Source: Brenneria alni
Lineage (GTDB): Bacteria; Pseudomonadota; Gammaproteobacteria; Enterobacterales; Enterobacteriaceae
Assembly (NCBI RefSeq): GCF_003666245.1
Contig: NZ_MJLZ01000008.1
Location: 35,682 to 99,681, forward strand
Length of the DNA: 64,000 nucleotides
Direction: 5' to 3'
The notes beneath the pieces are model-generated. The model was not told the DNA's origin. It saw only the letters and a program-made list of their open reading frames with translations, and searched no databases. Numbering within the stretch: position 1 is the stretch's first letter; each line of letters opens with the position of its first letter. The position numbers and the translations under genes were made by a program. Of the stretch, positions 8,507-15,901 are shown in pieces.

Positions 8507-10221
8507 CAATGTGACATCCAGTGAGAGGGTTTAGATCGGTCGATAGGTTTGGGTTTCGGACGCGCCGGCATACGGGCGCGCATTTCCTGTGCGATGGCGT
8601 AGCTCATGACCTGATCGTCAAAACAGCCGGTTTGCGCATTCATCCGGCCTTTCGGGTCATAAACATAGGTGTTCAGTTCATTGATGGTGCCGATCCAGCG
8701 AATGCCAGACACGTTTTCACGTAACAGGGTTTTCAATCCCTCAACCACAATCGGCTTACTCTGCTTCGTGGTGAGCCAGCCGAGTTTAGGCGTCTCATCA
8801 TCGTTATCGCGATCAAGGTATTGCTCGGCGTAAATAGCGCGCACCGGATAAATATCACGCAGCTTCTGCAATACTGCATGACCATGATTGTTACGTTCCG
8901 GGCCAATGAAGGCGGTGTTATACCAGGTGCCGATATGCGCCAGCAGTTGAGCGAACAACTCCGCATCCAGATGACCGAACCAGTGCGCCATCTGTTCGCC
9001 GTTAGATTTTTTCACCACGTCAAATGATGATCGGTCGCCGTTTTCCAGCCCCTCTGCAATGTCCGCGCCAATGGCGTAATCTTCATCAGGATCCGGCAGT
9101 TCCCAAACCAGCAGATGATTTTGTAACGTGCGCTGAAGCTCTTCTTTGTCGCCCCCGCGCAACGCCTGAACTTTTAAGCGCTGGCCTGTAACCGGTTCCA
9201 CATCATAAACAATCGCCGGAGGCTTACACTTCCCTTCGGCTTTCATTACGTTAATCGCCGGGAACACGCGGCGGCCAGAGGTCAGAAAGGCTTCCTGCGG
9301 CGTGGAAGGAAATTCCTGTTTCATTTCCTCGCCCTGCTCAACCTCTTTGCGGATATACCATTGCTTTTGCTCATCACTCAGCGTGACGTGCATGGTTTCT
9401 TCTACCGCCGCGAAGTACTCCTGATGGTATTTGCTCAGGCGCAGGCCACCTGCCGGAACAGGCGCAACATATTTCGGATCGTCAAACCACGGATAGAAAT
9501 GAAACTTATAATCCTGCATCGTCAACTCAATGCCGGACTGCGCCAATTCTAAAGCGCGGGTGCTCATGGTATGAAAATCGCCGCCAACGCCTTCCGCTGT
9601 GGACTCATCGAACACAATACAACCATCATGTACCGCGTTCAGCGTACCGGTACGCACCTCTTTGGCCTTCGCAGGATACTTGGCGCAGATTTTACCGTGC
9701 TCGGAAATATGCAGCCGTTGAACCGTGCCGGAGCGGAAGGACGTCGCCACCTGAATACTGGAACCATGCGAAAACAGGATGTAACCGCCGTTGGCACCGC
9801 TGCGCCGCTCATTGATCTTGAATGTCGAACGCAACCAACCCGGCAGATTGTCAAAAGGTATCGATATCTTGGTACGGAAAATTTCACCGGCGGCAACTTT
9901 GTCCTGCGCGATGATCCCGCATTTCAAGTTCTTGTTGAACAGCGCCTGGTCAAGCAGATAGATATCAATCGCGGTGGAAAATCCCAACTGGCGCGCCTTG
10001 AGAATGATGTTTCGGTAATGCATGTTCTGGAACAGCCGACGCTGCGCCGGACGCATCCTAAACGTGACCAGTTGGCCTTTCTCGTTCTCAATCTTATACA
10101 GATTGTTGAGCCGCCACCACGGATTGCTCAGTTTGGACAAAACAAAAAGGCGCTGCTGCGCCTCGGTCATACTGTCCAGTTCGTCTTCAACCAAACCGGC
10201 ATCGTAATGCGGTGTTGTCAT
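8506..10221 (-). CDS. Terminase large subunit
   Basis: A 571-residue DNA-packaging motor: an N-terminal ATPase that pumps DNA into the prohead and a C-terminal nuclease that cuts it. Visible motifs are the adenine-binding/Walker A region NIILKARQLGFSTA (residues 71-84, an atypical P-loop usual in this family), a Walker B-like LHISEHG (171-177), and the RNase-H-type nuclease entry IGADIAEGLENGDRSSFDVV with Asp388. A further acidic motif, CFDDQVMSYAIA, lies near the C-terminus. It starts at ATG 10221 overlapping the small-subunit stop, and its stop overlaps the portal start. Length and motifs fit the terminase_6/GpA-like group. Confidence 0.92.
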   Translation of the reverse strand: MTTPHYDAGLVEDELDSMTEAQQRLFVLSKLSNPWWRLNNLYKIENEKGQLVTFRMRPAQRRLFQNMHYRNIILKARQLGFSTAIDIYLLDQALFNKNLKCGIIAQDKVAAGEIFRTKISIPFDNLPGWLRSTFKINERRSGANGGYILFSHGSSIQVATSFRSGTVQRLHISEHGKICAKYPAKAKEVRTGTLNAVHDGCIVFDESTAEGVGGDFHTMSTRALELAQSGIELTMQDYKFHFYPWFDDPKYVAPVPAGGLRLSKYHQEYFAAVEETMHVTLSDEQKQWYIRKEVEQGEEMKQEFPSTPQEAFLTSGRRVFPAINVMKAEGKCKPPAIVYDVEPVTGQRLKVQALRGGDKEELQRTLQNHLLVWELPDPDEDYAIGADIAEGLENGDRSSFDVVKKSNGEQMAHWFGHLDAELFAQLLAHIGTWYNTAFIGPERNNHGHAVLQKLRDIYPVRAIYAEQYLDRDNDDETPKLGWLTTKQSKPIVVEGLKTLLRENVSGIRWIGTINELNTYVYDPKGRMNAQTGCFDDQVMSYAIAQEMRARMPARPKPKPIDRSKPSHWMSH

Positions 10222-11051
10222 TGCGCCAGCATTCCATCATCCGGCATTGAGTGAATATCACGCACAACATCCGTAAGCGGCGTGGTTACATCTTTGCTTT
10301 CCGCCGTCAGTTTTTCCGTTTCCGCTTTCAACTTGGCGGTGGCCGCCTTGATGCGGTAGGTGTCGGCAGTCAGCCGGGGAACATTCACCGCATCAAGCTG
10401 CAATTTACTCAGGCTGTTTTCCAGCGATTCGATACGGGCAATGTTGCGATCAAGCCCCTGCTCGGCTTTGAGCATTTTGTCATACAGATCGATACGGGTT
10501 TCAACGTCCGGCGCGTTCTGTAAATCCTCCATTATTTTGTTCAACGTCTTGGTGACAGACAGTGCGCGGGCGCGGGTGAAAATTAGTTCGTCGCGCAGAT
10601 CGGATTCTTTGGCGGCGTCGAAAAGTTCGTCGGCGTGGAGGTATTGGGCGTAGGCGCCGTGCTTTGTAGCGTATTGATGACCTTTCACAAACGGGCTGAC
10701 AACATTGGGATTGCCGGGGTTGCCTTCCGTGAAGCGCCCTTTTTCATCCCGCCCGTTTAATCCCGCTTCTGGCCTTGAGGCGTCGGCACCGTCGTCGAAC
10801 GCGTCCGTCGATTCATCTTCATCGTCCCGTTGTACATTCCCGCCTTTTGCGCATTTCTGCGCACTTTTACCTTTCTGCGCACTGTGCGCAGTTTTGCGCA
10901 CTTTCTTCTGCGCAGAACGGGGCTTGATGTACCGACGTGCCGACTGATAGTTAAGACCATGTTCCTCACACCACTGTTGGGCGGTGATACCAGTCTCCGC
11001 ATTATCAGCCAGAAAAGCTGCCAGCAATGCATCCCAATCGTGTTTTGCCAT
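10218..11051 (-). CDS. Terminase small subunit
   Basis: A 277-residue protein encoded directly before, and overlapping, the large subunit. An N-terminal helix-turn-helix-like segment (residues about 5-42, TAQQWCEEHGLNYQSARRYIK) would recognise the packaging site. Next comes a basic stretch with SAQK repeated three times (47-69), then an acidic stretch, then a segment (ADASRPEAGLNGRDEKGRFTEGNPGNPN) often seen in phage terminase small subunits. The rest is helical and could form the oligomer. Start ATG 11051 has an AGGA site. The larger-than-usual size comes from the charged low-complexity insert. Confidence 0.8.
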   Translation of the reverse strand: MAKHDWDALLAAFLADNAETGITAQQWCEEHGLNYQSARRYIKPRSAQKKVRKTAHSAQKGKSAQKCAKGGNVQRDDEDESTDAFDDGADASRPEAGLNGRDEKGRFTEGNPGNPNVVSPFVKGHQYATKHGAYAQYLHADELFDAAKESDLRDELIFTRARALSVTKTLNKIMEDLQNAPDVETRIDLYDKMLKAEQGLDRNIARIESLENSLSKLQLDAVNVPRLTADTYRIKAATAKLKAETEKLTAESKDVTTPLTDVVRDIHSMPDDGMLAQ

Positions 11052-11071
11052 AACGTCCTACTGAATAAACA

Positions 11072-11260
11072 TTATCGAACCACCTCTGGGAAGTGGCTCT
11101 GTAATGCCTTACTCCGAGCATTCCGGTTGAGGTTCGAACGCCAAGTCGATATTCCCTTTGCGGCTGCCAAAATTTCTAATGTGCTGGCCACCAACCGACC
11201 GCGCTCATCTCTGCGAGCAGCAGACATTAGGGCGCTGGATATTAGTTCGCGTTGTCTCAT
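11072..11260 (-). CDS. Small protein under a LexA box, function unknown
   Basis: A 62-residue, strongly basic protein (12 Arg), helical through most of its length (SSALMSAARRDERGRLVASTLEILAAAKG). It has no signal peptide and no hydrophobic span, so it is likely cytosolic. ATG 11260 follows a GAGGA site. A LexA-type operator sits only 27 bases upstream of the ATG, so the gene should be expressed on DNA damage independently of Q. It lies between the spanin genes and the terminase small subunit in the late operon, an odd place for an SOS gene. Small LexA-controlled antirepressors are known in Salmonella Gifsy phages; that role is possible here but not shown. Confidence 0.55.
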   Translation of the reverse strand: MRQRELISSALMSAARRDERGRLVASTLEILAAAKGISTWRSNLNRNARSKALQSHFPEVVR

Positions 11261-11287
11261 GCAAATCCTCAGTTAATGATTTGCACA

Positions 11288-11307
11288 TACTGTATATAAA
11301 CACAGCA
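11288..11307 (-). promoter_or_regulatory. LexA (SOS) box
   Basis: CTGTATATAAACACAG (11290-11305) matches the CTG-N10-CAG LexA core with CTGT-N8-ACAG fully conserved. The 20-base site agrees with the E. coli consensus at 17 of 20 positions. It is 27 bases before the ATG of the 62-residue gene on the minus strand, where it would cover the promoter. Confidence 0.7.
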
Positions 11308-11333
11308 ACAGGAGCATCTCTACTTTAGTCCAG

Positions 11334-11876
11334 CTATTGCAATGCTCGGTTTGATTCCTCAGCCCCTCTTATGCCAGCCAATTGTGTGTTTGCTTGTTCA
11401 ATGGCAGTCAGTAACGGGTCAATCCAATAAACCGCCTGCCCATACGTCAATCGGCAGTCGGAGGCAACGGCACCAGAACCGGCTGTGTCAGTTCCGCCGG
11501 CAGTGGCGTGCATTGCGCTGGCACGTAAACGGTGCGCGTAGTCGAGCAACCGACCAGCGACATCATCAGGCACGCACTGGCGGCCAGCCGGGTCTTTCTT
11601 GATGATCGTCCGGTAGATAATTTGTTTTTCATCGGATTGACCTTTGATGTTGATTGCGTACTGATTGGCTTGCCTTGCGATTTCGTTATAGCGCTGAAAC
11701 TGGAACGCCTGTCCTGCGATGATCGACTGCTGACTGGCGCTGACATCATCGGCTTGGGCTTTATCGCGCTCCGCAATATCCGCATCCCAGCGCAATCCCT
11801 GCACATACCACCCGGCGCCGAACGCAGCCGCCAGCGCGCCGCCGATCAGCAGCAGCTTAGTTTTCGTGGATAGCAT
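11334..11876 (-). CDS. Rz: Rz-like inner-membrane spanin
   Basis: A 180-residue protein with an N-terminal signal anchor (residues 7-24, LLLIGGALAAAFGAGWYVQGL) and a periplasmic helical domain (about 30-110), the layout of lambda Rz. It pairs with the Rz1 lipoprotein encoded inside it in another frame, and together they fuse the inner and outer membranes at the last step of lysis. It follows the endolysin gene, separated by 112 bases. Pairing with an embedded Rz1 is the strongest evidence. Confidence 0.85.
   Translation of the reverse strand: MLSTKTKLLLIGGALAAAFGAGWYVQGLRWDADIAERDKAQADDVSASQQSIIAGQAFQFQRYNEIARQANQYAINIKGQSDEKQIIYRTIIKKDPAGRQCVPDDVAGRLLDYAHRLRASAMHATAGGTDTAGSGAVASDCRLTYGQAVYWIDPLLTAIEQANTQLAGIRGAEESNRALQ
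11447..11632 (-). CDS. Rz1: Rz1-like outer-membrane spanin lipoprotein, nested within Rz
   Basis: A 61-residue ORF in a different frame wholly inside Rz. It begins MKNKLSTGRSSRKTRLAASACLMMSLVGCS: a basic N-terminus, a hydrophobic segment and the lipobox LVGC (Cys28 would be lipidated). The mature part is short and Pro-rich (VYVPAQCTPLPAELTQPVLVPLPPTAD), as in other Rz1 proteins. The frame is open further upstream, but ATG 11632 is chosen because it places the signal sequence at the N-terminus. It is thought to reach the outer membrane and bind Rz across the periplasm. Confidence 0.88.
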   Translation of the reverse strand: MKNKLSTGRSSRKTRLAASACLMMSLVGCSTTRTVYVPAQCTPLPAELTQPVLVPLPPTAD

Positions 11877-11988
11877 GGTTTACCTGTTAAAAAGTGAAGG
11901 GATTGATGATGGCGAGTGATTCAGATTTTGCGTAGCGTTATCAAATCACGGTTAATTTGAACATTTAATAACCAAACCGGAACGATAT

Positions 11989-12537
11989 TCAAAAGTTTAA
12001 GCAAAGTGCCTTTTCTTTCTCGCGCCGAGTAACCAGTCCCGCCAGGATTTCTTTTCCTGCATAAATCCATCGCGGCAATTGATTGCAGGCCGCCGTGTAC
12101 GCCTGGTTAATCAAGTGGCGATACATCGTAGACCTAAGAAATTTCGTGCATCCGACATTAAAAATAAAACTCCCAATCCCATCGAATACACCTTGCGGCA
12201 ATTGCTTTCCCAGCTTTCGCTCTACATTGGCCTCAATACAGTTCTGTGCATCCAGTTGATCTTCAGCAAACCACTGCGCGATTTGCTGATCGCTGGCCTG
12301 AGCAACCATACCCGAACCTTTCCCTGTGTGGCCGATGCCTTGCGTAACGATTTTTGCCGGACACAAATACGGATCCCGACGGCAACCTTCGGCATTGCCC
12401 ATCACTTCCATTGCAGCCTGGCTGAAGCGTAAGCTGTTTCCGGTCGCAGATTTATACTGTTCAGCGTTGTTCAGTACAATGCCAATAATCACGCTAACGG
12501 AACAGACAATGGCAGCCGCGATTTTACGTTCAGCCAT
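11989..12537 (-). CDS. SAR endolysin, GH24 lysozyme (R21/P1 Lyz type)
   Basis: A 182-residue muramidase that breaks peptidoglycan at lysis. The N-terminal hydrophobic segment (residues about 6-22, IAAAIVCSVSVIIGIVL) is a signal-anchor-release sequence, so export does not need a large holin hole. The catalytic stretch NAEGCRRDPYLCPAKIVTQGIGHT gives Glu50 and Thr65, with Cys59 where T4 lysozyme has Asp20. The Glu-8-Asp/Cys-5-Thr arrangement is known in SAR endolysins. Cys residues at 12, 52 and 59 could support thiol-switched activation on release. The start ATG follows the holin stop by two bases. Confidence 0.9.
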   Translation of the reverse strand: MAERKIAAAIVCSVSVIIGIVLNNAEQYKSATGNSLRFSQAAMEVMGNAEGCRRDPYLCPAKIVTQGIGHTGKGSGMVAQASDQQIAQWFAEDQLDAQNCIEANVERKLGKQLPQGVFDGIGSFIFNVGCTKFLRSTMYRHLINQAYTAACNQLPRWIYAGKEILAGLVTRREKEKALCLNF

Positions 12538-12539
12538 TC

Positions 12540-12788
12540 TTATTCCCCAGCCTTCAGATTAAATTCCTTGCGTTTGTAGTACCAATTCAACGCAAACGTA
12601 CCGATGGTGCATACCATGCCGACGATGATTGCCCAATCACTCAGCGTTAATACTGAAATAGCGTCAAATAACTGCCACGATGGTTGATTAGTTACCGATG
12701 AATATGCCTTTTCTGATACGCCTGCGCCCGTTAAAGCGGTCCCGGTTCCATATGACAACTTGCTATATATCGAGCTCATTCGCCTCAT
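12540..12788 (-). CDS. Holin/pinholin, possible dual start
   Basis: The predicted product begins MRRMSSIYSKLSYGTG (82 residues from ATG 12788, or 79 from the second ATG at 12779). It resembles HP1/phage 21-type holins. A transmembrane segment (ISVLTLSDWAIIVGMVCTIGTFALNWYY) precedes a basic tail (KRKEFNLKAGE), and the N-terminal part is Ser/Gly/Ala-rich. Two ATGs separated by two Arg codons recall lambda S107/S105 and phage 21 S71/S68, where the longer form is an antiholin. SD sequences (GTGAGG and GAGG) precede each. Working with a SAR endolysin, it is likely a pinholin. A longer frame from 12875 runs into the terminator region and is unlikely. Confidence 0.75.
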   Translation of the reverse strand: MRRMSSIYSKLSYGTGTALTGAGVSEKAYSSVTNQPSWQLFDAISVLTLSDWAIIVGMVCTIGTFALNWYYKRKEFNLKAGE

Positions 12789-12830
12789 AGCCTCACCCCC
12801 GATTGTTCGGATGGCGCTGTGGTAGGAAAT

Positions 12831-12859
12831 AAAAAAACCTGCTGGGCGAACCATGCAGG
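12831..12859 (-). terminator. Second terminator between the late promoter and holin
   Basis: Minus strand: CCTGC, twelve-base loop, GCAGG, then seven T residues. It lies downstream of tR' and upstream of the holin, so late transcription meets two terminators in series. Confidence 0.6.
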
Positions 12860-12876
12860 CTTGAGGACTGACCAAT

Positions 12877-12911
12877 AAAAAACCGGAGCAGCTTTTAAGG
12901 CATACTCCGGT
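12877..12911 (-). terminator. tR'-like terminator just after the late promoter
   Basis: Minus strand: an ACCGGAG / CTCCGGT stem with a 16-base loop followed by TTTTTT. It begins about 10 bases after the -10 box of the presumed late promoter, the layout of Q-regulated lambdoid late promoters. It is part of the 59-base sequence repeated at 6306-6364. Confidence 0.75.
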
Positions 12912-12921
12912 ATCTTTGGGG

Positions 12922-12950
12922 AATTTAGCGCGTATAGAGATTCAGGTCAA
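12922..12950 (-). promoter_or_regulatory. Late promoter (PR'-like)
   Basis: Minus strand TTGACC (12945-12950), a 17-base spacer, and TAAATT (12922-12927). It lies directly after the Q-like stop codon and just before the tR'-like terminator. This is where a lambdoid PR' and its qut site are expected. Identification is by position and consensus. Confidence 0.7.
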
Positions 12951-12956
12951 TTGGGT

Positions 12957-13772
12957 TTATATCACGTCTTCTATTTCATTATGAATTTGATTGCTCAGAA
13001 CATTAGCCGCTTGGGATTCTTCGATATACAACCATCGCATACACCGCTTCACCAGATCCAGATACTCCGACCATTCGCCCGCCGGTATCACAGCCCCTGT
13101 GATAGCCATAGATTTTCGCAGATGCTCAAACGTTGCCGTAATCCGGCCATGTCCGCCACATTCATTACACAACACAACGGCTGGCCGTAACGTTTTCCCA
13201 GTGCCGTTACAGCGTGGACAAACATTGCTCTGCGCAGCCTGATGCTCAGACCATGTGCGTAATACCGCACGCTCGACTTCAACTCTTGCTAATAATTGAT
13301 CTATCTGCTGGCCGATACGTTGATACTCATCATCGCTGACACGATCCCGACCGCGCAGCTTTTCCAGTTGCTTGATTTCAGCCTGAAGCGCATCGGTATT
13401 CTTACGTGTTTGTGATGATCGGATGCCATATCTGCGCAGTAACTTAGCAATGTGGTCGATTTGCGCAGGTAAATTCCGCTCCAGCACCATGCTTAACGCA
13501 AGTTGGCAGGCGGTGATCGCCAATTCTGGATGAGGCCGGGCATTTACCCAATTTGTAATAGCAGCCCGAATACGCTGTTCTGCATGGCTATCGTGCCGAT
13601 ACTTTGCCATCAGTAGATCGAAACCAACAGAATGATGGTGTTGTGCTGCGGCGAACGCCCCCAATATCTGCTCTTTGGTGAGGATTGCACGTCCGCGCCC
13701 CACATTCAGTGATTCAATGCTCATGCAGCGCGGATCGTGCATTTTGACAAGTTGTTCTATGGCTATGGTCAT
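12957..13772 (-). CDS. Q-like late antiterminator (phage 82 Q type)
   Basis: A 271-residue protein with a zinc-finger pair, CPRCNGTGK and CNECGGHG, near residues 190-212, as in the phage 82 Q family of antitermination proteins. These load onto RNA polymerase paused at the late promoter and let it ignore terminators. ATG 13772 is chosen because it carries the recurrent GGACTGACCA initiation sequence of this prophage; an upstream in-frame ATG would add 23 residues. The late promoter and its terminator follow the stop codon immediately. The middle (about 100-175) is helical and charged. Confidence 0.85.
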   Translation of the reverse strand: MTIAIEQLVKMHDPRCMSIESLNVGRGRAILTKEQILGAFAAAQHHHSVGFDLLMAKYRHDSHAEQRIRAAITNWVNARPHPELAITACQLALSMVLERNLPAQIDHIAKLLRRYGIRSSQTRKNTDALQAEIKQLEKLRGRDRVSDDEYQRIGQQIDQLLARVEVERAVLRTWSEHQAAQSNVCPRCNGTGKTLRPAVVLCNECGGHGRITATFEHLRKSMAITGAVIPAGEWSEYLDLVKRCMRWLYIEESQAANVLSNQIHNEIEDVI

Positions 13773-13881
13773 TTGGTCAGTCCCGGCGATGGTCATGGGA
13801 CTGATTCTATGTAGTTGCCCCCTATATTGCAAAAACCGCAACGATCATTCTAACCATATCATTTATTGCAAAAATGCCCCA

Positions 13882-14460
13882 TCACACCCGCACCAACCTC
13901 TCTCGACTCACTTTACCTTCAACAAATCCCGTCGGCTGGTAACCGAGGTCGGTAGCAATGCCGTTGGCGATGGACCGAAACGTATTCCCACGCCCTTTCA
14001 ATTCAACACAACCGCCGAAAACGGTATCGTAGACACGCACCTGCACCAGGTAACGATATTCATCGGTCGCTGGAAGGTCCGACAAATTAACTGAGGGACT
14101 GTGATTAGCATGTTGGTCGCTGGATCTCTGGCTGATTTTTTCAACCTCACGATCCAGAACATCCAACACCCATTTGCGGAATTCTTTGGCTACCGGTGTG
14201 CGGGCGAACATGGCGATCAGGTGGGCACCACGTAGGGAGAAGATGCGTGCTGTTTTTTGGAGGTTTCCCGAGACCGTCAATTTGACCGTCTCGGACATCT
14301 GTGGTGAAAACTCGTCGCTATTGCGTGCATAGACGCGGCTAATGGCGTTGTCGTTTTTGTATCCCAACGCATGGGCGATGTCGGCAGCAGAAAGCCAAGT
14401 TTGGTTATTGCGAATGATGACGTCGAATTGATGATCGTGGAATGTGAGTTGATCAGCCAT
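13882..14460 (-). CDS. Bro-N family phage antirepressor
   Basis: A 192-residue protein. Residues about 5-110 form a BRO-N domain (LTFHDHQFDVIIRNNQTWLSAADIAHALGYKNDNAISRVYARNSDEF...RGAHLIAMFARTPVAKEFRKWVLDVLD), found in phage antirepressors that inactivate CI-type repressors. The C-terminal half is variable and may bind the target. ATG 14460 has a strong AGGAGG site; the frame is open upstream but begins with no site. The preceding leader can form a c4-like antisense structure that would mask this ribosome site. It lies between Q and the Rap1a/Tai-like gene on the same strand. Confidence 0.8.
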   Translation of the reverse strand: MADQLTFHDHQFDVIIRNNQTWLSAADIAHALGYKNDNAISRVYARNSDEFSPQMSETVKLTVSGNLQKTARIFSLRGAHLIAMFARTPVAKEFRKWVLDVLDREVEKISQRSSDQHANHSPSVNLSDLPATDEYRYLVQVRVYDTVFGGCVELKGRGNTFRSIANGIATDLGYQPTGFVEGKVSRERLVRV

Positions 14461-14469
14461 GATAACCTC

Positions 14470-14709
14470 CTGATATGTTTTCAGTTTGCGGCCATCAGTT
14501 AGTAGCTGGTGGCCGGGTGTCAACTAGAGCCATATCAGAAGCTCCGGGCATATTTCCCTTGCGGGTATTGTATTACGCCTCTCCACCCGGCCTTTGGGTG
14601 CGATTATGCCGAATTGCAGGCATAAAAAAGCCGCAAAGCTATCGGGTGCGGGTGACCGCTGATATGTTCTAGTGCAGTCACTATGCGATAGCTGGTGCGG
14701 CGTTGTCAA
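14470..14709 (-). ncRNA. c4-like antisense leader controlling the antirepressor
   Basis: Minus strand. The antirepressor ribosome site is CATATCAGGAGG (CATATCAG at 14470-14477). Upstream, a hairpin GAGC-TTCTGATATG-GCTC (14527-14544) presents CTGATATG in its loop, exactly complementary. A further copy of the target, AACATATCAG, lies at 14659-14668. Other stems: TTATGCC/GGCATAA, CACCC/GGGTG, and a nine-base stem with one mismatch at 14494-14518. A promoter-like TTGACA is at 14704-14709. An inverted repeat, 14631-14644 with 14686-14700, is followed by CTTTTTT and could end transcription entering from upstream. This is the logic of P1/P7 c4 and P22 sar control; the RNA itself is predicted. Confidence 0.6.
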
Positions 14710-14720
14710 GGTTGTGGGTA

Positions 14721-15077
14721 CTACTTCTTGTTCTTGCACGGAAAAGCCTGAGACAACGCCAGCACCGACAGATCCAAGGCTGATTTGCTCCGGCTTTCTG
14801 GGTGACTCATCACATACTTTCCAACGACATCACTCACTTGACTAACAGTAAAATTCCCGGTTGACGGGATACAAAAAAGATACCCATTACCAAACTCGAA
14901 CACACCAGCCACGTACCCTATAAGTTGGCGCCTATTAAGATAGTCACTGTCAGTTGCCGTTCCTAATACGACTCTATTGTGGGATTCTGCCCACTGATTT
15001 AATTCGTTTCCGTCATAGAACCCAGCACCAGCCGAAAAAGACATTCCCAGCAGCCCCACCAGCAATAACCTTTTCAT
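14721..15077 (-). CDS. Exported Rap1a/Tai-family protein
   Basis: A 118-residue protein with a signal peptide (MKRLLLVGLLGMSFSAGAG, cleavage near residue 18). The mature part carries the family signature: FYDGNELNQW near the start, LIGYVAGVFEFG, FCIP, VSQVSDVVGKYVMSHPESR, and SALDLSVLALSQAFPC at the end. Rap1a and Tai proteins are periplasmic immunity proteins against secreted amidase toxins; phage and prophage members are common but of unknown role. Two conserved Cys (in CIP and FPC) could form a disulfide. It is probably a lysogenic conversion gene. It sits between the VRR-NUC and antirepressor genes. Confidence 0.75.
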   Translation of the reverse strand: MKRLLLVGLLGMSFSAGAGFYDGNELNQWAESHNRVVLGTATDSDYLNRRQLIGYVAGVFEFGNGYLFCIPSTGNFTVSQVSDVVGKYVMSHPESRSKSALDLSVLALSQAFPCKNKK

Positions 15078-15138
15078 ACCATCCCCAGAGAAGAGAAATA
15101 ATCCTCAAGATACACCGGGTTACGGCATGAAATCCACA

Positions 15139-15576
15139 TCAAGACAGGTATTCCTCTATCTCCGCCCGCGCCGCATCAAATCCATAACAGATCTCGGCTC
15201 GGTAGCCAGCAGAACGCATCAATTCTTGCCACTCCAATTGTCCGGGCGTGGGCTTGCCGCCAGCGGCTTTCATTTCAATCCATAGTCCGGCATACCCGCC
15301 GCACGGCAGCGCCAGCAACAAATCGCTGACGCCAGCACGCATGCCCAACCGTTTAGCGTCAGCCGCCGCCTTCGGCCCGCGCTTTCCTTCATTGGGGATA
15401 TGAATCAGGTAGCGCCCCGGACGGATGCCGTTGACTGTGGCCATAGCCGCCCATTTAATCAGCGCCGCCTGCTCTTCCAGTTCCGGCTGATGGTAAACCT
15501 TTCGTGTCCTGCCGCCGCGCATTTCCAGTTTTGCCCGCGTTCCTATGGCATCCAGCGCGTCGATTGAATTACGCAA
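15139..15576 (-). CDS. VRR-NUC domain nuclease
   Basis: A 145-residue protein with the VRR-NUC (PD-(D/E)XK) core: HQPELEEQAALIKWAAM, then YLIHIPNEGKRGPKAAADAKRLGMRAGVSDLLLALPCGGYAGLWIEMKAAGGKPTPGQLEWQELM. The Glu in 'PELEEQ', the Asp in 'GVSDLLLA' and the 'EMKA' Glu-x-Lys are the expected metal-binding residues. In phages these replace or assist Holliday-junction resolvases such as RusA. The start is taken as TTG 15576, behind GGAGGCAAG and overlapping the previous gene. A longer frame from ATG 15690 would overlap the ybcO-like gene by over 100 bases and is less likely. Confidence 0.8.
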   Translation of the reverse strand: MRNSIDALDAIGTRAKLEMRGGRTRKVYHQPELEEQAALIKWAAMATVNGIRPGRYLIHIPNEGKRGPKAAADAKRLGMRAGVSDLLLALPCGGYAGLWIEMKAAGGKPTPGQLEWQELMRSAGYRAEICYGFDAARAEIEEYLS

Positions 15577-15901
15577 ACTTGCCTCCTTTCGCCGCCAGCA
15601 TCTCTTCTTCGAACCAGATACGCCAGGTAGCATGCAGCGCGGCCAGATAAGTTTCCTCCTTTTCGCCGGGGCGCCAGTCATACGGCACACGTCCGTCGAT
15701 CACGTCGTGGCACGCGGAGCACCCAAACACGGCAAAGAAATCATCTGACTTATACGCCATTCCGTGCGTTGTACTGGGCAGATGGCACAATACGGTGGTT
15801 TCCCGGTGGCAATTACAGACGCCAGGGATCTGGAGGGTACAAACGCGACTGCGCGCTGAGTCGCACAGGATCTTCGCACGATAGGCCGGTGATTTAAGCA
15901 T
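15569..15901 (-). CDS. YbcO-like nuclease (DUF1364)
   Basis: A 110-residue protein of the DUF1364/YbcO family, with the metal-binding arrangement ARSRVCTLQIPGVCN...TVLCHLP...FGCSACHDVIDGRV. Its Cys and His residues (CTLQIPGVC, CxxCH) fit a zinc-bound HNH/beta-beta-alpha nuclease. Relatives lie in the nin regions of lambdoid phages, as here between the replication and Q genes. ATG 15901 is chosen over an upstream ATG because it has an AGGGAAG site and only a small overlap with the preceding gene. Confidence 0.82.
   Translation of the reverse strand: MLKSPAYRAKILCDSARSRVCTLQIPGVCNCHRETTVLCHLPSTTHGMAYKSDDFFAVFGCSACHDVIDGRVPYDWRPGEKEETYLAALHATWRIWFEEEMLAAKGGKFA

Noticed and set aside
12789..12875. 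111-codon holin starting at 12875
   Set aside because: The extra N-terminus is translated terminator sequence; the ATGs at 12788 and 12779 have ribosome sites and the expected holin start.
15577..15690. Longer start for the VRR-NUC gene at ATG 15690
   Set aside because: The extra residues are Arg/Trp-rich read-through of the ybcO-like gene in another frame, and TTG 15576 has a strong ribosome site.
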